Shown: positions 1-9,584, counted from the stretch's first letter. The stretch is DNA of 64,000 nucleotides from JAIRNF01 sp031551125 (GCA_031551125.1 JAVBOB010000021.1:1-64000); one strand, 5' to 3'. Notes: generated by a model from the sequence alone, not told the origin. Translations and numbers: made by a program.

Positions 1-156
1 GTTTGTCATCCCGAACTTGATTCGGGATCTCCTGCCGTGAGATTGCGGGTCAAGCCCGCAATGACAGGCACAGTGTGAGATTGCTTCGTCGTACCTCCTC
101 GCAATGACGCCACGATTGAGCGCGCTATTTTAAATTCGTAAGTTGTACTTTGTAAT
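1..156. repeat. Intergenic repeat words (family B)
   Basis: No gene is seen here. The stretch carries the widespread word GTCATCCCGAACTTGATTCGG at its left end, then two small hairpins: GATTGCGGGTCAAGCCCGCAATGA around 41-63, and at 84-113 a segment of the type GATTGCTTCGT...CTCGCAATGACG. The same CGCAATGACG / GATTGCTTCG words recur at seven other places in the window (family B). They sit only between genes, can fold into hairpins and probably act as 3' ends or are remnants of small palindromic mobile repeats; the function is not shown by the sequence. Confidence 0.7.
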
Positions 157-168
157 TTGTCAATCAAA

Positions 169-999
169 ATGACCCTTGGTTTTTCTCCTTGTCCCAACGA
201 TACTTTTATTTTCCACGCCATGTTGCACAATTTGGTGGATACAGAAGGCTTGAAATTTGATGTACATGTGGTGGATGTGGAGGAGTTGAATACGCTGGCT
301 TTGCAAGGAGAATTAGATGTAACCAAAGTCAGCTATGCGGCATACACGAATATTGCAGATAACTACTTGATACTTGATTCGGGTAGTGCCCTTGGTCGAG
401 GTAATGGCCCGTTGCTGGTGACAAAAAGCGCAAAGGATGTAACGCCGGACACGCGCGTGGCAATTCCCGGAAAATATACAACGGCAGCATTTTTATTACG
501 CCTAACTTTTCCACAGCTGCAGCATTTGGAAGAAATGCTTTTTTCGAATATTCCGCAGGCAGTTTTACAGGGTGCAGCTGACGCCGGAGTGCTTATACAC
601 GAAAGCCGTTTTACGTATGCACAACAGGGCTTAAAGCTGCTTGCAGATTTGGGAGCAGAGTGGGAACAACGTAGCGGATTACCCATTCCTTTGGGTTGTA
701 TTTGTGTGCAACGTAGTCTGCCAAAAGAGCAGCAACAGGCATTTTCACGAGTGTTACGTCGTAGCGTTGATTATGCGTTGCAAAATCCTGCTGAAAGTCG
801 TACATTTGTAAAACAGCATGCACAGGAGTTAAGTGACGATGTGATTGATAAGCATATTGCTATGTTTGTAAATGAGTTCACGCGCTCGCTTGGTGTAGAA
901 GGTAGGAATGCTGTTATGGGATTTTTTGCGGAAGTGGTAAAGCAGGGTGTGGTGAAGAAGTTGCCCGAGGAGATATTTTTGAGTGACAGTTTGCAGTAG
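169..999 (+). CDS. mqnD: 1,4-dihydroxy-6-naphthoate synthase (menaquinone, futalosine route)
   Basis: Periplasmic-binding-protein-fold enzyme of the futalosine pathway of menaquinone synthesis; MqnD turns cyclic dehypoxanthine futalosine into 1,4-dihydroxy-6-naphthoate. The N-terminal SPCPNDTF motif (residues 6-13) is the family hallmark, and length (276 aa) fits. I start at the ATG at 169; a TTG at 157 in the same frame would add four residues. No other mqn gene lies in the window, so the rest of the pathway must be elsewhere. It stands alone, flanked by family B repeats on both sides. Identification is by remembered family motif, confidence high. Confidence 0.88.
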   Translation: MTLGFSPCPNDTFIFHAMLHNLVDTEGLKFDVHVVDVEELNTLALQGELDVTKVSYAAYTNIADNYLILDSGSALGRGNGPLLVTKSAKDVTPDTRVAIPGKYTTAAFLLRLTFPQLQHLEEMLFSNIPQAVLQGAADAGVLIHESRFTYAQQGLKLLADLGAEWEQRSGLPIPLGCICVQRSLPKEQQQAFSRVLRRSVDYALQNPAESRTFVKQHAQELSDDVIDKHIAMFVNEFTRSLGVEGRNAVMGFFAEVVKQGVVKKLPEEIFLSDSLQ

Positions 1000-1300
1000 C
1001 AGTACGCAGTATAAAGTAACTAAGTTGCAAATTGTCATTCTGAGCACAGCGAAGAATCTCAAGTTCGCACAATCTTCAACTTTGGTACAGCATGAGATCC
1101 TTCGCTTTGCTTAGGATGACAAAGATTGCTTTGCTTCGCTCGCAATGACGATCTTGATGTAATAACGCAAAACGCATAACTAGCAATTTGGGTTATGTAG
1201 ATAGATATTTTTGGTTTAAAATATTTGTATTACTCTTATTATTAATATGTTAACTTTATTCATATATAAATATATGTTAATTTAAAAGAAAACAAGAAAA
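1000..1300. repeat. Family B hairpin repeats in gene-free gap
   Basis: About 350 bases without a gene. 1034-1150 holds GTCATTCTGAGCACAGCGAAG ... GAGATCCTTCGCTTTGCTTAG and a second arm ATTGCTTTGCTTCGCTCGCA, an inverted structure of the family B type. 1155-1185 carries family E words (ataacgcaaaacgcataac). The rest, to the tetR promoter, is AT-rich with nothing else recognised. Confidence 0.6.
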
Positions 1301-1304
1301 CTTT

Positions 1305-1334
1305 TTTGGTTTTGAAAGTTTTCAATTACTTTTG
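1305..1334 (+). promoter_or_regulatory. Bacteroidetes-type promoter of tetR/efflux operon
   Basis: A perfect -7 box TACTTTTG lies at 1327-1334 with TTTG at 1305-1308, an 18-base spacer, matching the known sigma-ABfr consensus (TTTG, about 19-21 bases, TAnnTTTG). It is 20 bases before the ATG at 1354 and falls inside the open frame that continues upstream from there, so it rules out any start codon further upstream. Confidence 0.75.
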
Positions 1335-1353
1335 CACATCAAAATTTTTAGAA

Positions 1354-1944
1354 ATGACAGCAAAAGAACGTATCATAGAAGAGGCTACGCAACTTTTTTT
1401 CCAGCGTGGGGTTCGTAATGTTACGATGAATGATTTGGCTATGCACTTAGGTATGTCGAAACGTACTATCTATGAAAATGTTAATGATAAAGACGAATTG
1501 TTGGCCGAATGCCTTAACCATTTTGAAAAATGTGAAGACAATGACCTATCCAATGGCGATAGAATTATTGATATTTTGAAAAAGGTTATAGAGGCTTCAA
1601 CGAGTACCCATGCTAGCGATATGGGTAATTTTATGATGGAGATAAAAAGATACCATCCGGTGGTATTTAAGAATAACGTAGAAAAATATCAGCAAAAACG
1701 TTTTGAGAAAACTTGTATTTTTTTAGAAAAGGGTATTGTCGAAGGCTTTTTTAAGCCCGATACAGATGTGAAGATGATGTCACAGATTCTGATTAACATG
1801 TTCACCTCAATAGGCGAAAGGTGGTTTGATTTGGGGTACACAAAACAGCAAATCCCTCAGCTCTTTAAAACAATGTTTATTATGTATTGTCGAGGAATAG
1901 CTACATTAAAGGGTGTAAAAGAAATTGACGATAACTTGTTATAG
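1354..1944 (+). CDS. TetR/AcrR family transcriptional regulator
   Basis: DNA-binding repressor-type protein of 196 aa. An N-terminal TetR helix-turn-helix is visible at residues about 25-44 (VTMNDLAMHLGMSKRTIYEN), followed by an all-helical ligand/dimer domain that cannot be assigned to a ligand. The open frame reaches back to 1306, but the promoter at 1305-1334 and the TetR-like start MTAKERI favour the ATG at 1354. The gene is 47 bases ahead of a TolC-MFP-RND operon on the same strand, so it most likely is the local regulator of that efflux system and may be cotranscribed with it. Confidence 0.88.
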   Translation: MTAKERIIEEATQLFFQRGVRNVTMNDLAMHLGMSKRTIYENVNDKDELLAECLNHFEKCEDNDLSNGDRIIDILKKVIEASTSTHASDMGNFMMEIKRYHPVVFKNNVEKYQQKRFEKTCIFLEKGIVEGFFKPDTDVKMMSQILINMFTSIGERWFDLGYTKQQIPQLFKTMFIMYCRGIATLKGVKEIDDNLL

Positions 1945-1991
1945 GAGAATACAGAGAAAGCATATTAAATAGATAGTAAATAGAATAATTG

Positions 1992-3326
1992 ATGATGGTT
2001 AGAAAAATTGGTACAGTGCTACTGTTGACAACAGTCATATTGTTGAGTATAAATAGCGTACGAGCACAAGAGGCAGATACGTTAAGGGTTGATTTAAAGA
2101 AAGCGTTGGAGATAGCGCTAAGCGAGAACCCGACTATAAAAATAGCGGATCAGGAAATTACACGAACGAATTATGCCAAATCGGAAGCATATGGAAACCT
2201 GTCGCCTACGGTTGCTATTACCGGCAGCTTTTCACGTAATCTTACGGATAATACGTTTATTATTTCAAAAGAAAACAACCTGTTGTTTACCATACCCGCC
2301 GCAAATACTATTAATGGAGGTGTAGCGGTTAACGTTCCGCTATTTTCTATGGGTATATATAAAAACATACAGCTAGCGGAGATAAATATTAAAACTGCGT
2401 TGGAGTCGGCAAGACAATCGAAAATAGCCTTAAAGAATGAAGTGGAGAAAGCATTTTATGGTGTACTGATGGCTCGTAATGCTTTTGATGTAATGGAAGT
2501 GAGCTTAAGGAGTGCAGAGGATAATGCTACTAATATTGGGCTGAAATATACAGAAGGGAAAGTTGCCGAATTTGATAAGCTGCGTGCAGATGTACAGGTT
2601 AGCAATACACGCCCGTCATATATGCAGGCAAAGAACAGCTTGCAGATAGCAACTTTGCAGCTGCAAATGCTAATGGGAGTTCCTCTTGATACTCCGTTGG
2701 CTACGCTAGGTAACCTTACCGATTTTGAGAATGACTATAAGAATTACGAAGGCAGGGGAATAGGCTACTCATTGGAAAATAACTCTAGCCTGAGGTTGCT
2801 AGCCTTGCAGGAACAAAGCTTACAAAAGCAGCTGCAGCTACAGAAAACCGCTCGTATGCCATATCTGGGAGCATCATTTACTTATATGTTTAATACGCAG
2901 GATGCTTCATTTGATATATTCCACTATGATTGGTATAAAACTCCTACGGTTGGCTTAACGTTGAACATTCCTATTTTTAACGGATTTACAAACAAGAATA
3001 AGGAAAAGCAGATTAGCAGCGGTATTACACAGCTACAGCTACAGCGCCAGTATCAGGAAACGGGACTGAACGTACAGGTTCACAATGCCATAAGCATTAT
3101 GGAAAACGCTATTGATCAAATTGAGGCTAACATCAACAGTATTCGTCAGGCTCAAAAAGCGTATGATATTTCTAAAACCCGTTACGATAGCGGAATGGGA
3201 ACATTGCTTGAACTTAACGACGCGGAAGTTGCGCTTACCCAAGCTAAGCTGAACTATAGCCAAGCCATATACTCATACCTATTGGCGAAATCAGATTTTA
3301 TCAGGTTAGTGGGCAATGAATTTTAG
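1992..3326 (+). CDS. Outer-membrane efflux protein (TolC family)
   Basis: Outer-membrane channel component of a tripartite efflux pump, 444 aa. A signal peptide (hydrophobic stretch residues 5-25, ending VRAQ) precedes two repeats of the OEP domain with long helical segments rich in Leu, Ala and Gln, e.g. a KTRYDSGMGTLLELNDAEVAL stretch near the C-terminus that is typical of the second OEP repeat. Start taken at ATG 1992 (a second ATG follows directly; the TTG at 1989 is less likely). It lies between the TetR gene and the fusion protein gene, gap 38 bases to the latter. Confidence 0.9.
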   Translation: MMVRKIGTVLLLTTVILLSINSVRAQEADTLRVDLKKALEIALSENPTIKIADQEITRTNYAKSEAYGNLSPTVAITGSFSRNLTDNTFIISKENNLLFTIPAANTINGGVAVNVPLFSMGIYKNIQLAEINIKTALESARQSKIALKNEVEKAFYGVLMARNAFDVMEVSLRSAEDNATNIGLKYTEGKVAEFDKLRADVQVSNTRPSYMQAKNSLQIATLQLQMLMGVPLDTPLATLGNLTDFENDYKNYEGRGIGYSLENNSSLRLLALQEQSLQKQLQLQKTARMPYLGASFTYMFNTQDASFDIFHYDWYKTPTVGLTLNIPIFNGFTNKNKEKQISSGITQLQLQRQYQETGLNVQVHNAISIMENAIDQIEANINSIRQAQKAYDISKTRYDSGMGTLLELNDAEVALTQAKLNYSQAIYSYLLAKSDFIRLVGNEF

Positions 3327-3364
3327 TATGACATGAAACAGAAAATATAATAAACAAAAACCAT

Positions 3365-4381
3365 ATGAAGACAATAAAGACGTTGAAGTACATTCCCATT
3401 GTGGCCTTGGCTATACTTGCCGGATGTAAGGGTAAGGAAACAGCAGCTGAAGTAGTAGAGCAAAAAATGAAAGTAACTGTTGCTCCAACAATACAGGAAT
3501 CGGTAGAGCAGCTTAGCGAATATACCGGAACGGTGGAATCGTTTGTACAAAACAATATTAGCCCATCTATGCCTTTACGTATTGATAAGGTTTTAGTTGA
3601 TGTAGGTGATAGAGTGGTAGCCGGACAAGTGGTAGCCATAATGGATAACACTCAGTACAGCCAAACCTTACTGCAGCTGGAAAATCAGGAGCTGGATTTA
3701 AAACGCATAGAGAACTTGCTTAAAGCAGGAGCCGTAGCGCAACAGGATTACGATAACCTGAAAGCGCAGGTTGATATTACCCGCAAATCGGTTGATAACC
3801 TGAAGCGGAATATGCAGCTTACAAGCCCTATAAGCGGTATTGTTACAGCACGTAACTATGATAGTGGTGATATGTATGCAGCACAACCCATTGTTACTGT
3901 TATGCAAATGCAGCCGGTGAAAGTGTTGATTAGCGTTCAGGAAATATATTTCCCTAAAGTGAAAAAGGGAATGGAGGTGAAGGTGAAGTTGGATACTTAT
4001 CCGGACCGTGTATTTACCGGTTCAATATATTTGGTACATCCAACTATTGACCAGTTTACTCGTACATTTTCAGTTGAAGTTAGCATTCCGAACGGAGATA
4101 TGTCTATTCGTCCGGGGATGTTTGCTCGCGTTGAACTAGGCTTTGGCTCTATAAAGCGTGTTGTAATTTCCGATAAAGCGGTGATGAAGCAGGAAGGTTC
4201 AAATGAGCGTTACGTATTCACAGTAGAAGATGGTGTTGCACACAGAAAGCTTGTTGAGTTGGGACGACGCATGAGTGATAAATTTGAAGTTATTTCAGGT
4301 GTTAGTGAAGGTGAACAGGTAGTTACTACAGGACAATCAAGGTTGCTGGAAGGAACGAAAGTTGAAATTCAACAAAACTAA
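3365..4381 (+). CDS. RND efflux membrane fusion protein (HlyD/AcrA family), lipoprotein
   Basis: Periplasmic adaptor linking the RND pump to the TolC-like channel, 338 aa. Type II signal peptide with lipobox LAGC, so Cys21 would be acylated and hold it in the inner membrane. Barrel-sandwich half motifs (DVGDRVVAGQVVA near residue 80 and the matching LTSPISGIVTARNYDSGDMY half near 155) flank a short helical hairpin; a beta-barrel and a membrane-proximal domain follow. Followed 72 bases later by the RND pump gene, same strand. Confidence 0.92.
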   Translation: MKTIKTLKYIPIVALAILAGCKGKETAAEVVEQKMKVTVAPTIQESVEQLSEYTGTVESFVQNNISPSMPLRIDKVLVDVGDRVVAGQVVAIMDNTQYSQTLLQLENQELDLKRIENLLKAGAVAQQDYDNLKAQVDITRKSVDNLKRNMQLTSPISGIVTARNYDSGDMYAAQPIVTVMQMQPVKVLISVQEIYFPKVKKGMEVKVKLDTYPDRVFTGSIYLVHPTIDQFTRTFSVEVSIPNGDMSIRPGMFARVELGFGSIKRVVISDKAVMKQEGSNERYVFTVEDGVAHRKLVELGRRMSDKFEVISGVSEGEQVVTTGQSRLLEGTKVEIQQN

Positions 4382-4453
4382 TAAGGTGACGAATCAAGAG
4401 GTGTAGCGAGTTAATTGGCTGCTTATCCTTAACATAAAGCATACGATAACAAT

Positions 4454-7400
4454 ATGAAAATATACGAAACCGCGGTCAAGAAGCCCATATCTACCATCAT
4501 CTTATTTATAGGTGTGATTGTATTTGGGCTATTCTCCCTCCGGAACCTTTCCATTGACCTGTATCCGGAAATGGATTTTCCATCCATCAGCGTATTTACC
4601 AGCTACTCGGGCGCAAGTGCAGCCGATATTGAAACTAATATTACCAAGATTCTGGAAGATAACCTGAATACGGTAAATAAGCTCAAAAAGTTAACATCAA
4701 AATCATACGATAACTTTTCGTTGATTTCTGTGGAGTTTGCGTGGGGTACGAACTTGGATGAGGCGTCAAATGATATTCGAGATGCCGTAAGCCGAGTCGA
4801 GGCGCTATTACCGGAGGATGCCGATAAACCTACCATATTTAAGTTCAGCTCGAGTATGATTCCGGTGCTTATGCTTTCTGCAACAGCTGATGAGAGCTTG
4901 CCTGCAATTAATAAAATTCTGAACGATAAGCTGGTAAACCCTCTTAACCGTGTTGATGGGGTAGGGGCAGTAAGTATTAGCGGTGCTCCTGTTCGTGAAA
5001 TACAGGTGAAGCTTGACCCCGTGAAGATGGAGGCCTACAAGCTTACCATTGAAAAAATTGGACAGGCTGTTGCTGCAGAAAACCTTAATATGCCTGCCGG
5101 ATCTATAGATATAGGTTCTGAATCTTTCTCACTGCGTGTTGAAGGAGAGTTCAGCCAAAGCGACATGCTAAACGATGTGATGGTTAGCGAATTTGAGGGT
5201 AAACCTGTGTACCTGTCGGATGTTGCAATAGTAAAAGATACCTTGCAAAAAGAAACACAGCAAGTTCTTTTCGATGGCAAGCCCGGCGTGATGATTATTG
5301 TTCAAAAGCAGTCGGGGGCAAACTCGGTGGCTATTGCAAAAAGTGTTATGAAGGAGATAACGGAATTGCAAAAATCCTTACCTCCCGATATTAAGCTGGG
5401 AATGATTTTTGATACTTCTGACTTTATTCAGGATAGTATCAGCAGCTTGTCGGAAACGGTAATGTTTGCATTCCTGTTCGTTGTACTTGTGGTGCTTTTC
5501 TTCTTAGGTCGTTGGCGTGCTACGTTTATTATTATACTAACCATTCCGGTATCGCTTATCGCCTCGTTTATATACCTGTATATGACAGGAGGTTCGTTGA
5601 ATATTATATCGCTTAGCTCTCTGTCTATAGCTATTGGTATGGTGGTGGACGATGCGATTGTGGTTCTTGAAAATATTACCAAACATATTGAGCGAGGTAG
5701 CTCGGCGCGTGAAGCCTCCATATACGGTACCAATGAGGTATGGTTGGCTGTAATTGCCACAACGCTCACGGTAGTGGCAGTGTTCTTCCCGCTTACCATG
5801 GTTGGCGGTCAGGCCGGTATTATGTTTAAGCCGTTGGGATGGATTGTTTCTATTGTTATTGTAGTTTCAACCGTTGCGGCTATTACGCTTACTCCCATGC
5901 TATCGGCACAGCTGCTTAAAATCCAAAAGAAACAAGCATCGAAGGGAGCCAACGTAGTTTCCAGGTCTATTGAAAAATTCCTGGATAAGCTTGATAGTGG
6001 TTATGGTAGCATTCTAACATGGGCTGTACGTCATCGTACGTTCTTAATTATAAGTTGTGTTCTGATTTTTATATCGAGCTTATTCCTTGTATCTCAAGTT
6101 CCGACAGAGTTTATACCTCAGTCAGATAATGGCAGAATTGAGGCTACAGTCGAGCTGCCACAAGGAACATCGCTTGACGTTACAAAGCAAACGGTACGTA
6201 AAATTGAGGCGGTAGTTAAGGAGAAATACCCTGAGGTAGAGATACTCTCCACTACGGCAGGTTCTGCCGATGGTAGTAATATTTGGGCTGCATTTTCTAA
6301 ATCGGGAACAAACGTTATTACTGTTACCTTCCGATTATCTAAAGCCACAACTCGAGAACGGAGTATTTATGAAATAAGCGACTTATTCCGTAAAGATTTA
6401 GAGGTGCTTCCTGAAGTAGTAAAATATACTGTAACGCCCGGAGGAGGTGGTGGTATGATGGGAGGTGGTAATACAGCAGACCTACTTATATTCGGGTATG
6501 ATTTTAATGAAACTACTGCGTTTGCCAACAGAATGGCCGATAGTATTCGGAAGAACGTTAAAGGTGCACGTGATGTTGCATTAAGCCGTGACCCTATGCA
6601 GCTGGAATACCATGTGGATTTTGATCGTAAAAAGCTTTCACATTATGGAATCAGCATGTCCAGTGCGGCGACTTTTGTTCGTAACCGTATAAACGGTCTT
6701 ACAGCTACAAAGTACCGCGAAGACGGTGATGAGTATGATGTGGTAGTACGTTATGATGAACCTTTCAGAAACTCTGTTGAGTCGATAGAGAATATTATGC
6801 TGTATAATACGAAAGGACAGGCTATACGAGTTGCAGATGTAGGAGCGGTGGTAGAAAAATTTTCACCTCCAACCATTGAGCACGAAAACCGTCAGCGTGT
6901 TATTAAGGTTAGCACGGCTATGTACGGTGCTGCCTTGGGAGATATAGTGGCAGGTATTCAGGCGGAATTGGCAAAGGTAGAGGTTCCTCATGGTGTGTAT
7001 GTTGATATTGGAGGTACAGCCGAAGATCAGGCCGAATCGTTTGGAGATATGTTTATTCTGTTAATTCTTATCGTTATTCTTGTATATATTGTAATGGCAA
7101 CGCAGTTTGAATCGTTACGTATGCCGTTTATCATCATGCTGTCGCTACCGTTTGCCTTTACAGGGGTATTTTTAGCCTTGTTTATCACCAATACACCGCT
7201 TAGCCTTATTGCTCTTATTGGAGCCGTAATGCTGGTAGGTATTGTGGTGAAGAACGGTATTGTGATGGTTGACTTTACCAACCTGTTGCGTGAACGTGGT
7301 TTGTCGGTAAGTCAGGCTGTAATTGCGGCAGGTAAGTCGCGTTTACGCCCGGTACTTATGACTACGCTTACTACTATTTTGGGTATGTTCCCCTTAGCAA

Positions 7401-7579
7401 TGGGTATAGGAGAAGGTTCTGCAATATGGCAACCTATGGGTGTTGCTATTATTGGAGGGTTAACTTTCTCAACAGTTCTTACGCTGATAGTTGTACCTAT
7501 TGTATATACCGTTTTTGGAGCAAGCGGCATGAAACGTGAACGTAAGCGTTTACAACGTCTGCAGCAAGAGAATTTGTAA
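4454..7579 (+). CDS. RND efflux pump inner-membrane transporter (AcrB/HAE family)
   Basis: Proton-driven inner-membrane pump of 1041 aa, a usual length for the HAE1-like RND family. The N-terminus (KPISTIILFIGVIVFG) is the first membrane helix; two large periplasmic loops alternate with helix blocks. The proton-relay aspartates are present in TM4 (GMVVDDAIVVLEN, D399 and D400), and the matching Lys in TM10 (VGIVVKNGIVMVDF). A glycine/methionine-rich run GGGGGMMGGGN near residue 665 sits in the second periplasmic loop and is unusual. Substrate cannot be told; with TolC, MFP and TetR it forms a complete drug/solute export operon. Confidence 0.93.
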   Translation: MKIYETAVKKPISTIILFIGVIVFGLFSLRNLSIDLYPEMDFPSISVFTSYSGASAADIETNITKILEDNLNTVNKLKKLTSKSYDNFSLISVEFAWGTNLDEASNDIRDAVSRVEALLPEDADKPTIFKFSSSMIPVLMLSATADESLPAINKILNDKLVNPLNRVDGVGAVSISGAPVREIQVKLDPVKMEAYKLTIEKIGQAVAAENLNMPAGSIDIGSESFSLRVEGEFSQSDMLNDVMVSEFEGKPVYLSDVAIVKDTLQKETQQVLFDGKPGVMIIVQKQSGANSVAIAKSVMKEITELQKSLPPDIKLGMIFDTSDFIQDSISSLSETVMFAFLFVVLVVLFFLGRWRATFIIILTIPVSLIASFIYLYMTGGSLNIISLSSLSIAIGMVVDDAIVVLENITKHIERGSSAREASIYGTNEVWLAVIATTLTVVAVFFPLTMVGGQAGIMFKPLGWIVSIVIVVSTVAAITLTPMLSAQLLKIQKKQASKGANVVSRSIEKFLDKLDSGYGSILTWAVRHRTFLIISCVLIFISSLFLVSQVPTEFIPQSDNGRIEATVELPQGTSLDVTKQTVRKIEAVVKEKYPEVEILSTTAGSADGSNIWAAFSKSGTNVITVTFRLSKATTRERSIYEISDLFRKDLEVLPEVVKYTVTPGGGGGMMGGGNTADLLIFGYDFNETTAFANRMADSIRKNVKGARDVALSRDPMQLEYHVDFDRKKLSHYGISMSSAATFVRNRINGLTATKYREDGDEYDVVVRYDEPFRNSVESIENIMLYNTKGQAIRVADVGAVVEKFSPPTIEHENRQRVIKVSTAMYGAALGDIVAGIQAELAKVEVPHGVYVDIGGTAEDQAESFGDMFILLILIVILVYIVMATQFESLRMPFIIMLSLPFAFTGVFLALFITNTPLSLIALIGAVMLVGIVVKNGIVMVDFTNLLRERGLSVSQAVIAAGKSRLRPVLMTTLTTILGMFPLAMGIGEGSAIWQPMGVAIIGGLTFSTVLTLIVVPIVYTVFGASGMKRERKRLQRLQQENL

Positions 7580-7652
7580 CAGAAATGGAAGGGTGAGCAG
7601 GCTAACCTGTTTAGACCTCCGTTATGTTACACCAAACTTTAACGAGTAAAAA

Positions 7653-7946
7653 ATGAAAGCAATTCTTATATCATACAACCAGGCGCTTACCGAAAAGGTG
7701 AGCTATATATTGGATCGTCATTCCGTGAGAGGATTTACAAAGTGGGAAGATGTGCTGGGGCGTGGAACCAGCACGGGAGAACCCCATTACGGCACACACA
7801 CATGGCCGGCAAAAAACTCTGCCATTTTGGCTATTGTTGAAGACGCAAAGGTAGAACCGCTACTGGAGTCACTACGGAAGCTTGATAGCGCTTCGAGTGA
7901 ACAGGGTGTGCGTGCTTTTGTTTGGAATATAGAAGGAGGAATGTAG
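7653..7946 (+). CDS. Small PII-like protein downstream of RND pump
   Basis: A 97-aa protein beginning MKAILISYNQ, with an alternating beta/alpha pattern and the segment NSAILAIVEDAKVEPLLESL that looks like the second half of a ferredoxin-like PII fold. It lacks a recognisable T-loop uridylylation site. It follows the RND gene by 73 bases on the same strand. Small PII-like proteins next to RND pumps are known in several phyla and are presumed to sense a ligand for the pump; that role here is inference from position and fold pattern. Confidence 0.6.
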   Translation: MKAILISYNQALTEKVSYILDRHSVRGFTKWEDVLGRGTSTGEPHYGTHTWPAKNSAILAIVEDAKVEPLLESLRKLDSASSEQGVRAFVWNIEGGM

Positions 7947-7948
7947 AA

Positions 7949-8012
7949 AGAAGGACAAAAAACAAGGACTAAAGATTGGTAAGCAGCTTTTTATCCTTGT
8001 TCTTTTCATTTT
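7949..8012. repeat. Family C inverted repeat
   Basis: Left arm aaggacaaaaaacaaggact and right arm ttttatccttgttctttt face each other around a short middle. The same AACAAGGA...TCCTTGTT pairing recurs at 11600, 32414, 33789, 44272 and 51670. It lies between the PII-like gene and the phosphatase gene and forces the phosphatase start to be downstream, at 8036. Confidence 0.6.
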
Positions 8013-8035
8013 GCCATCTAAGAATTACAGCCCGT

Positions 8036-8770
8036 ATGAGTAATATAGCGATTCCGATAGTTGATAATTTTCGAAGCCTTGACGGCTACGTGGTAGCAGA
8101 TGGTCGTTGTGTACGTTCCGGCATGTTGTATCGTTCGGCACGGCTCGATGGGCTTACACGTGAAGGACAAGAGATGCTTAAGAGTATGCCGATTAAGACA
8201 ATAGTTGACTTTAGGAACAATGAGGAATGTCAAATGGCTCCTACGCCTGATTTGGGTGGGGGAGTAGTTATGGAATCTCTTCCCATAATCGGGGGAGATT
8301 TGAGCGTGTATATCTCGGATATTATGGCCGGGAAGTTAAGTCAAGCCGATGTAGAGCAGCTGATGTGCGACATGTATCGGGGTTTTGTTACTGATTGTAG
8401 TAACCAGTATGCTCGCTTTTTCGATATCTTGTTATACGAGTCTTCTTATCCGATACTTTTTCACTGTATGGCCGGTAAGGATCGTACAGGTTTTGCCGCA
8501 GCTGTTTTACTATCGCTTTTAGGTGTTAACCGACAGGATATACAAAAGGACTACCTGATTACTAACGATAACCTATCGGGTATGAAAAATAGCAAATGGT
8601 TTAAGCTAATACCGCATGCACAAGTGTTGATGTGTGCCGATGAGCGATACATTAACGCTTCATTCGATGCTATACAGGGGGCATACGGAAGTATAGAGGG
8701 ATACTTTGATAAAGGTTTAGGGATTTCTGCAGAGAAGCAGGAGCTGCTAAAATCGCTATTGTTGGAGTAG
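8036..8770 (+). CDS. Tyrosine-protein phosphatase (Y_phosphatase3 type)
   Basis: Cytosolic phosphatase of 244 aa. The signature HCMAGKDRTG is at residues 143-152 (H-C-x5-R loop, nucleophile C144, R150), and the N-terminal N-x-R-D/S-L-G-like segment (NFRSLDGYVVADGRCVRSG) is the classic start of this family, whose members act on phosphotyrosine or on phosphoinositides. The open frame extends to 7976 but that part reads through a family C repeat, so the ATG at 8036 is chosen. Its neighbour 46 bases downstream is a HAD hydrolase. Confidence 0.85.
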   Translation: MSNIAIPIVDNFRSLDGYVVADGRCVRSGMLYRSARLDGLTREGQEMLKSMPIKTIVDFRNNEECQMAPTPDLGGGVVMESLPIIGGDLSVYISDIMAGKLSQADVEQLMCDMYRGFVTDCSNQYARFFDILLYESSYPILFHCMAGKDRTGFAAAVLLSLLGVNRQDIQKDYLITNDNLSGMKNSKWFKLIPHAQVLMCADERYINASFDAIQGAYGSIEGYFDKGLGISAEKQELLKSLLLE

Positions 8771-8816
8771 CTGATTTAATGCATAGTTGTACTTTTTTAG
8801 GAATAATAATTGTAGC

Positions 8817-9542
8817 ATGAGCAACATAAAAGGAATACTGATAGACTACGGTGGAACCATTGATACCAACGGTATTCACTGGTCAGAAATAATTTATGAC
8901 GGGTACAAGGCTTGCAACGTTATTGTAGCTAAGGTAGATTTTCGTAAGGCATACGTGTACGGTGAGCAAAGCATGGAAAAAAAACAGGCGCTGATTAAAC
9001 CGTACTATACATTTAAAGATGTGCTACAAATGAAGCTACGCTATGAGTTTGAATATCTTTCTAAGCATGATTTGTACGCTTGGCTTACTGATGAACAGGC
9101 AGTACAGGTAGCCGATTACTGCTACAGCTATGCACAAAAGGTTATAGAAGGACAACGTTGTACACTTGCTGTATTTGCAAAAAAATACCCTGTTGTGTTG
9201 GTATCTAACTTTTATGGTAACCTTCTTAGCGTGTTGCATGATTATGGTATTGAACAATACTTTCAATCGGTTGTAGAATCAAGTATTGTAGGTGTAAGGA
9301 AGCCTAATCCTGAAATATTTCGTATAGGTATAGAGCGGTTAAACCTTAAGCCGGAAGAGTGTGTCATTATAGGTGATTCATACTCCAACGATATTGCTCC
9401 GGCAATAAAGTTAGGCTGTAAGTCAATATGGCTTAAAGGAATAGGATGGGATTCAGATGATGTAAATACGGGTAACCCTCAGGCCGATTGCACGATAAGT
9501 ACGCTGGAGGAGGCGGTAAATATGTTTGATAACCTTAAATAG
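8817..9542 (+). CDS. HAD-superfamily hydrolase
   Basis: Haloacid-dehalogenase-fold protein of 241 aa. Motif I is DYGGT (nucleophile D10), so the second Asp normally used as general acid/base in phosphatases is a Gly (G12), a variant also found in many Bacteroidetes members. Motif II lies in VVLVSNFYGN, motif III Lys in VGVRKPNPEIF and motif IV in VIIGDSYSNDIAPA. A helical cap sits between motifs I and II. Substrate unknown. Start ATG 8817 gives the canonical short N-terminus before motif I. Probably cotranscribed with the phosphatase gene. Confidence 0.85.
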   Translation: MSNIKGILIDYGGTIDTNGIHWSEIIYDGYKACNVIVAKVDFRKAYVYGEQSMEKKQALIKPYYTFKDVLQMKLRYEFEYLSKHDLYAWLTDEQAVQVADYCYSYAQKVIEGQRCTLAVFAKKYPVVLVSNFYGNLLSVLHDYGIEQYFQSVVESSIVGVRKPNPEIFRIGIERLNLKPEECVIIGDSYSNDIAPAIKLGCKSIWLKGIGWDSDDVNTGNPQADCTISTLEEAVNMFDNLK

Positions 9543-9576
9543 CCGGTATATAGTAATACAAATCAAATTTACCGAT

Positions 9577-9584
9577 TACATTTG
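9577..9584 (+). promoter_or_regulatory. -7 box upstream of inositol-3-phosphate synthase
   Basis: TACATTTG fits TAnnTTTG and lies 45 bases before the ATG at 9630. No convincing -33 TTTG is seen at the right distance, so this is a moderate call. Confidence 0.5.

Noticed and set aside
6..326. 106-aa minus-strand ORF at the left edge
   Set aside because: Overlaps mqnD in antisense and reads through family B repeats.
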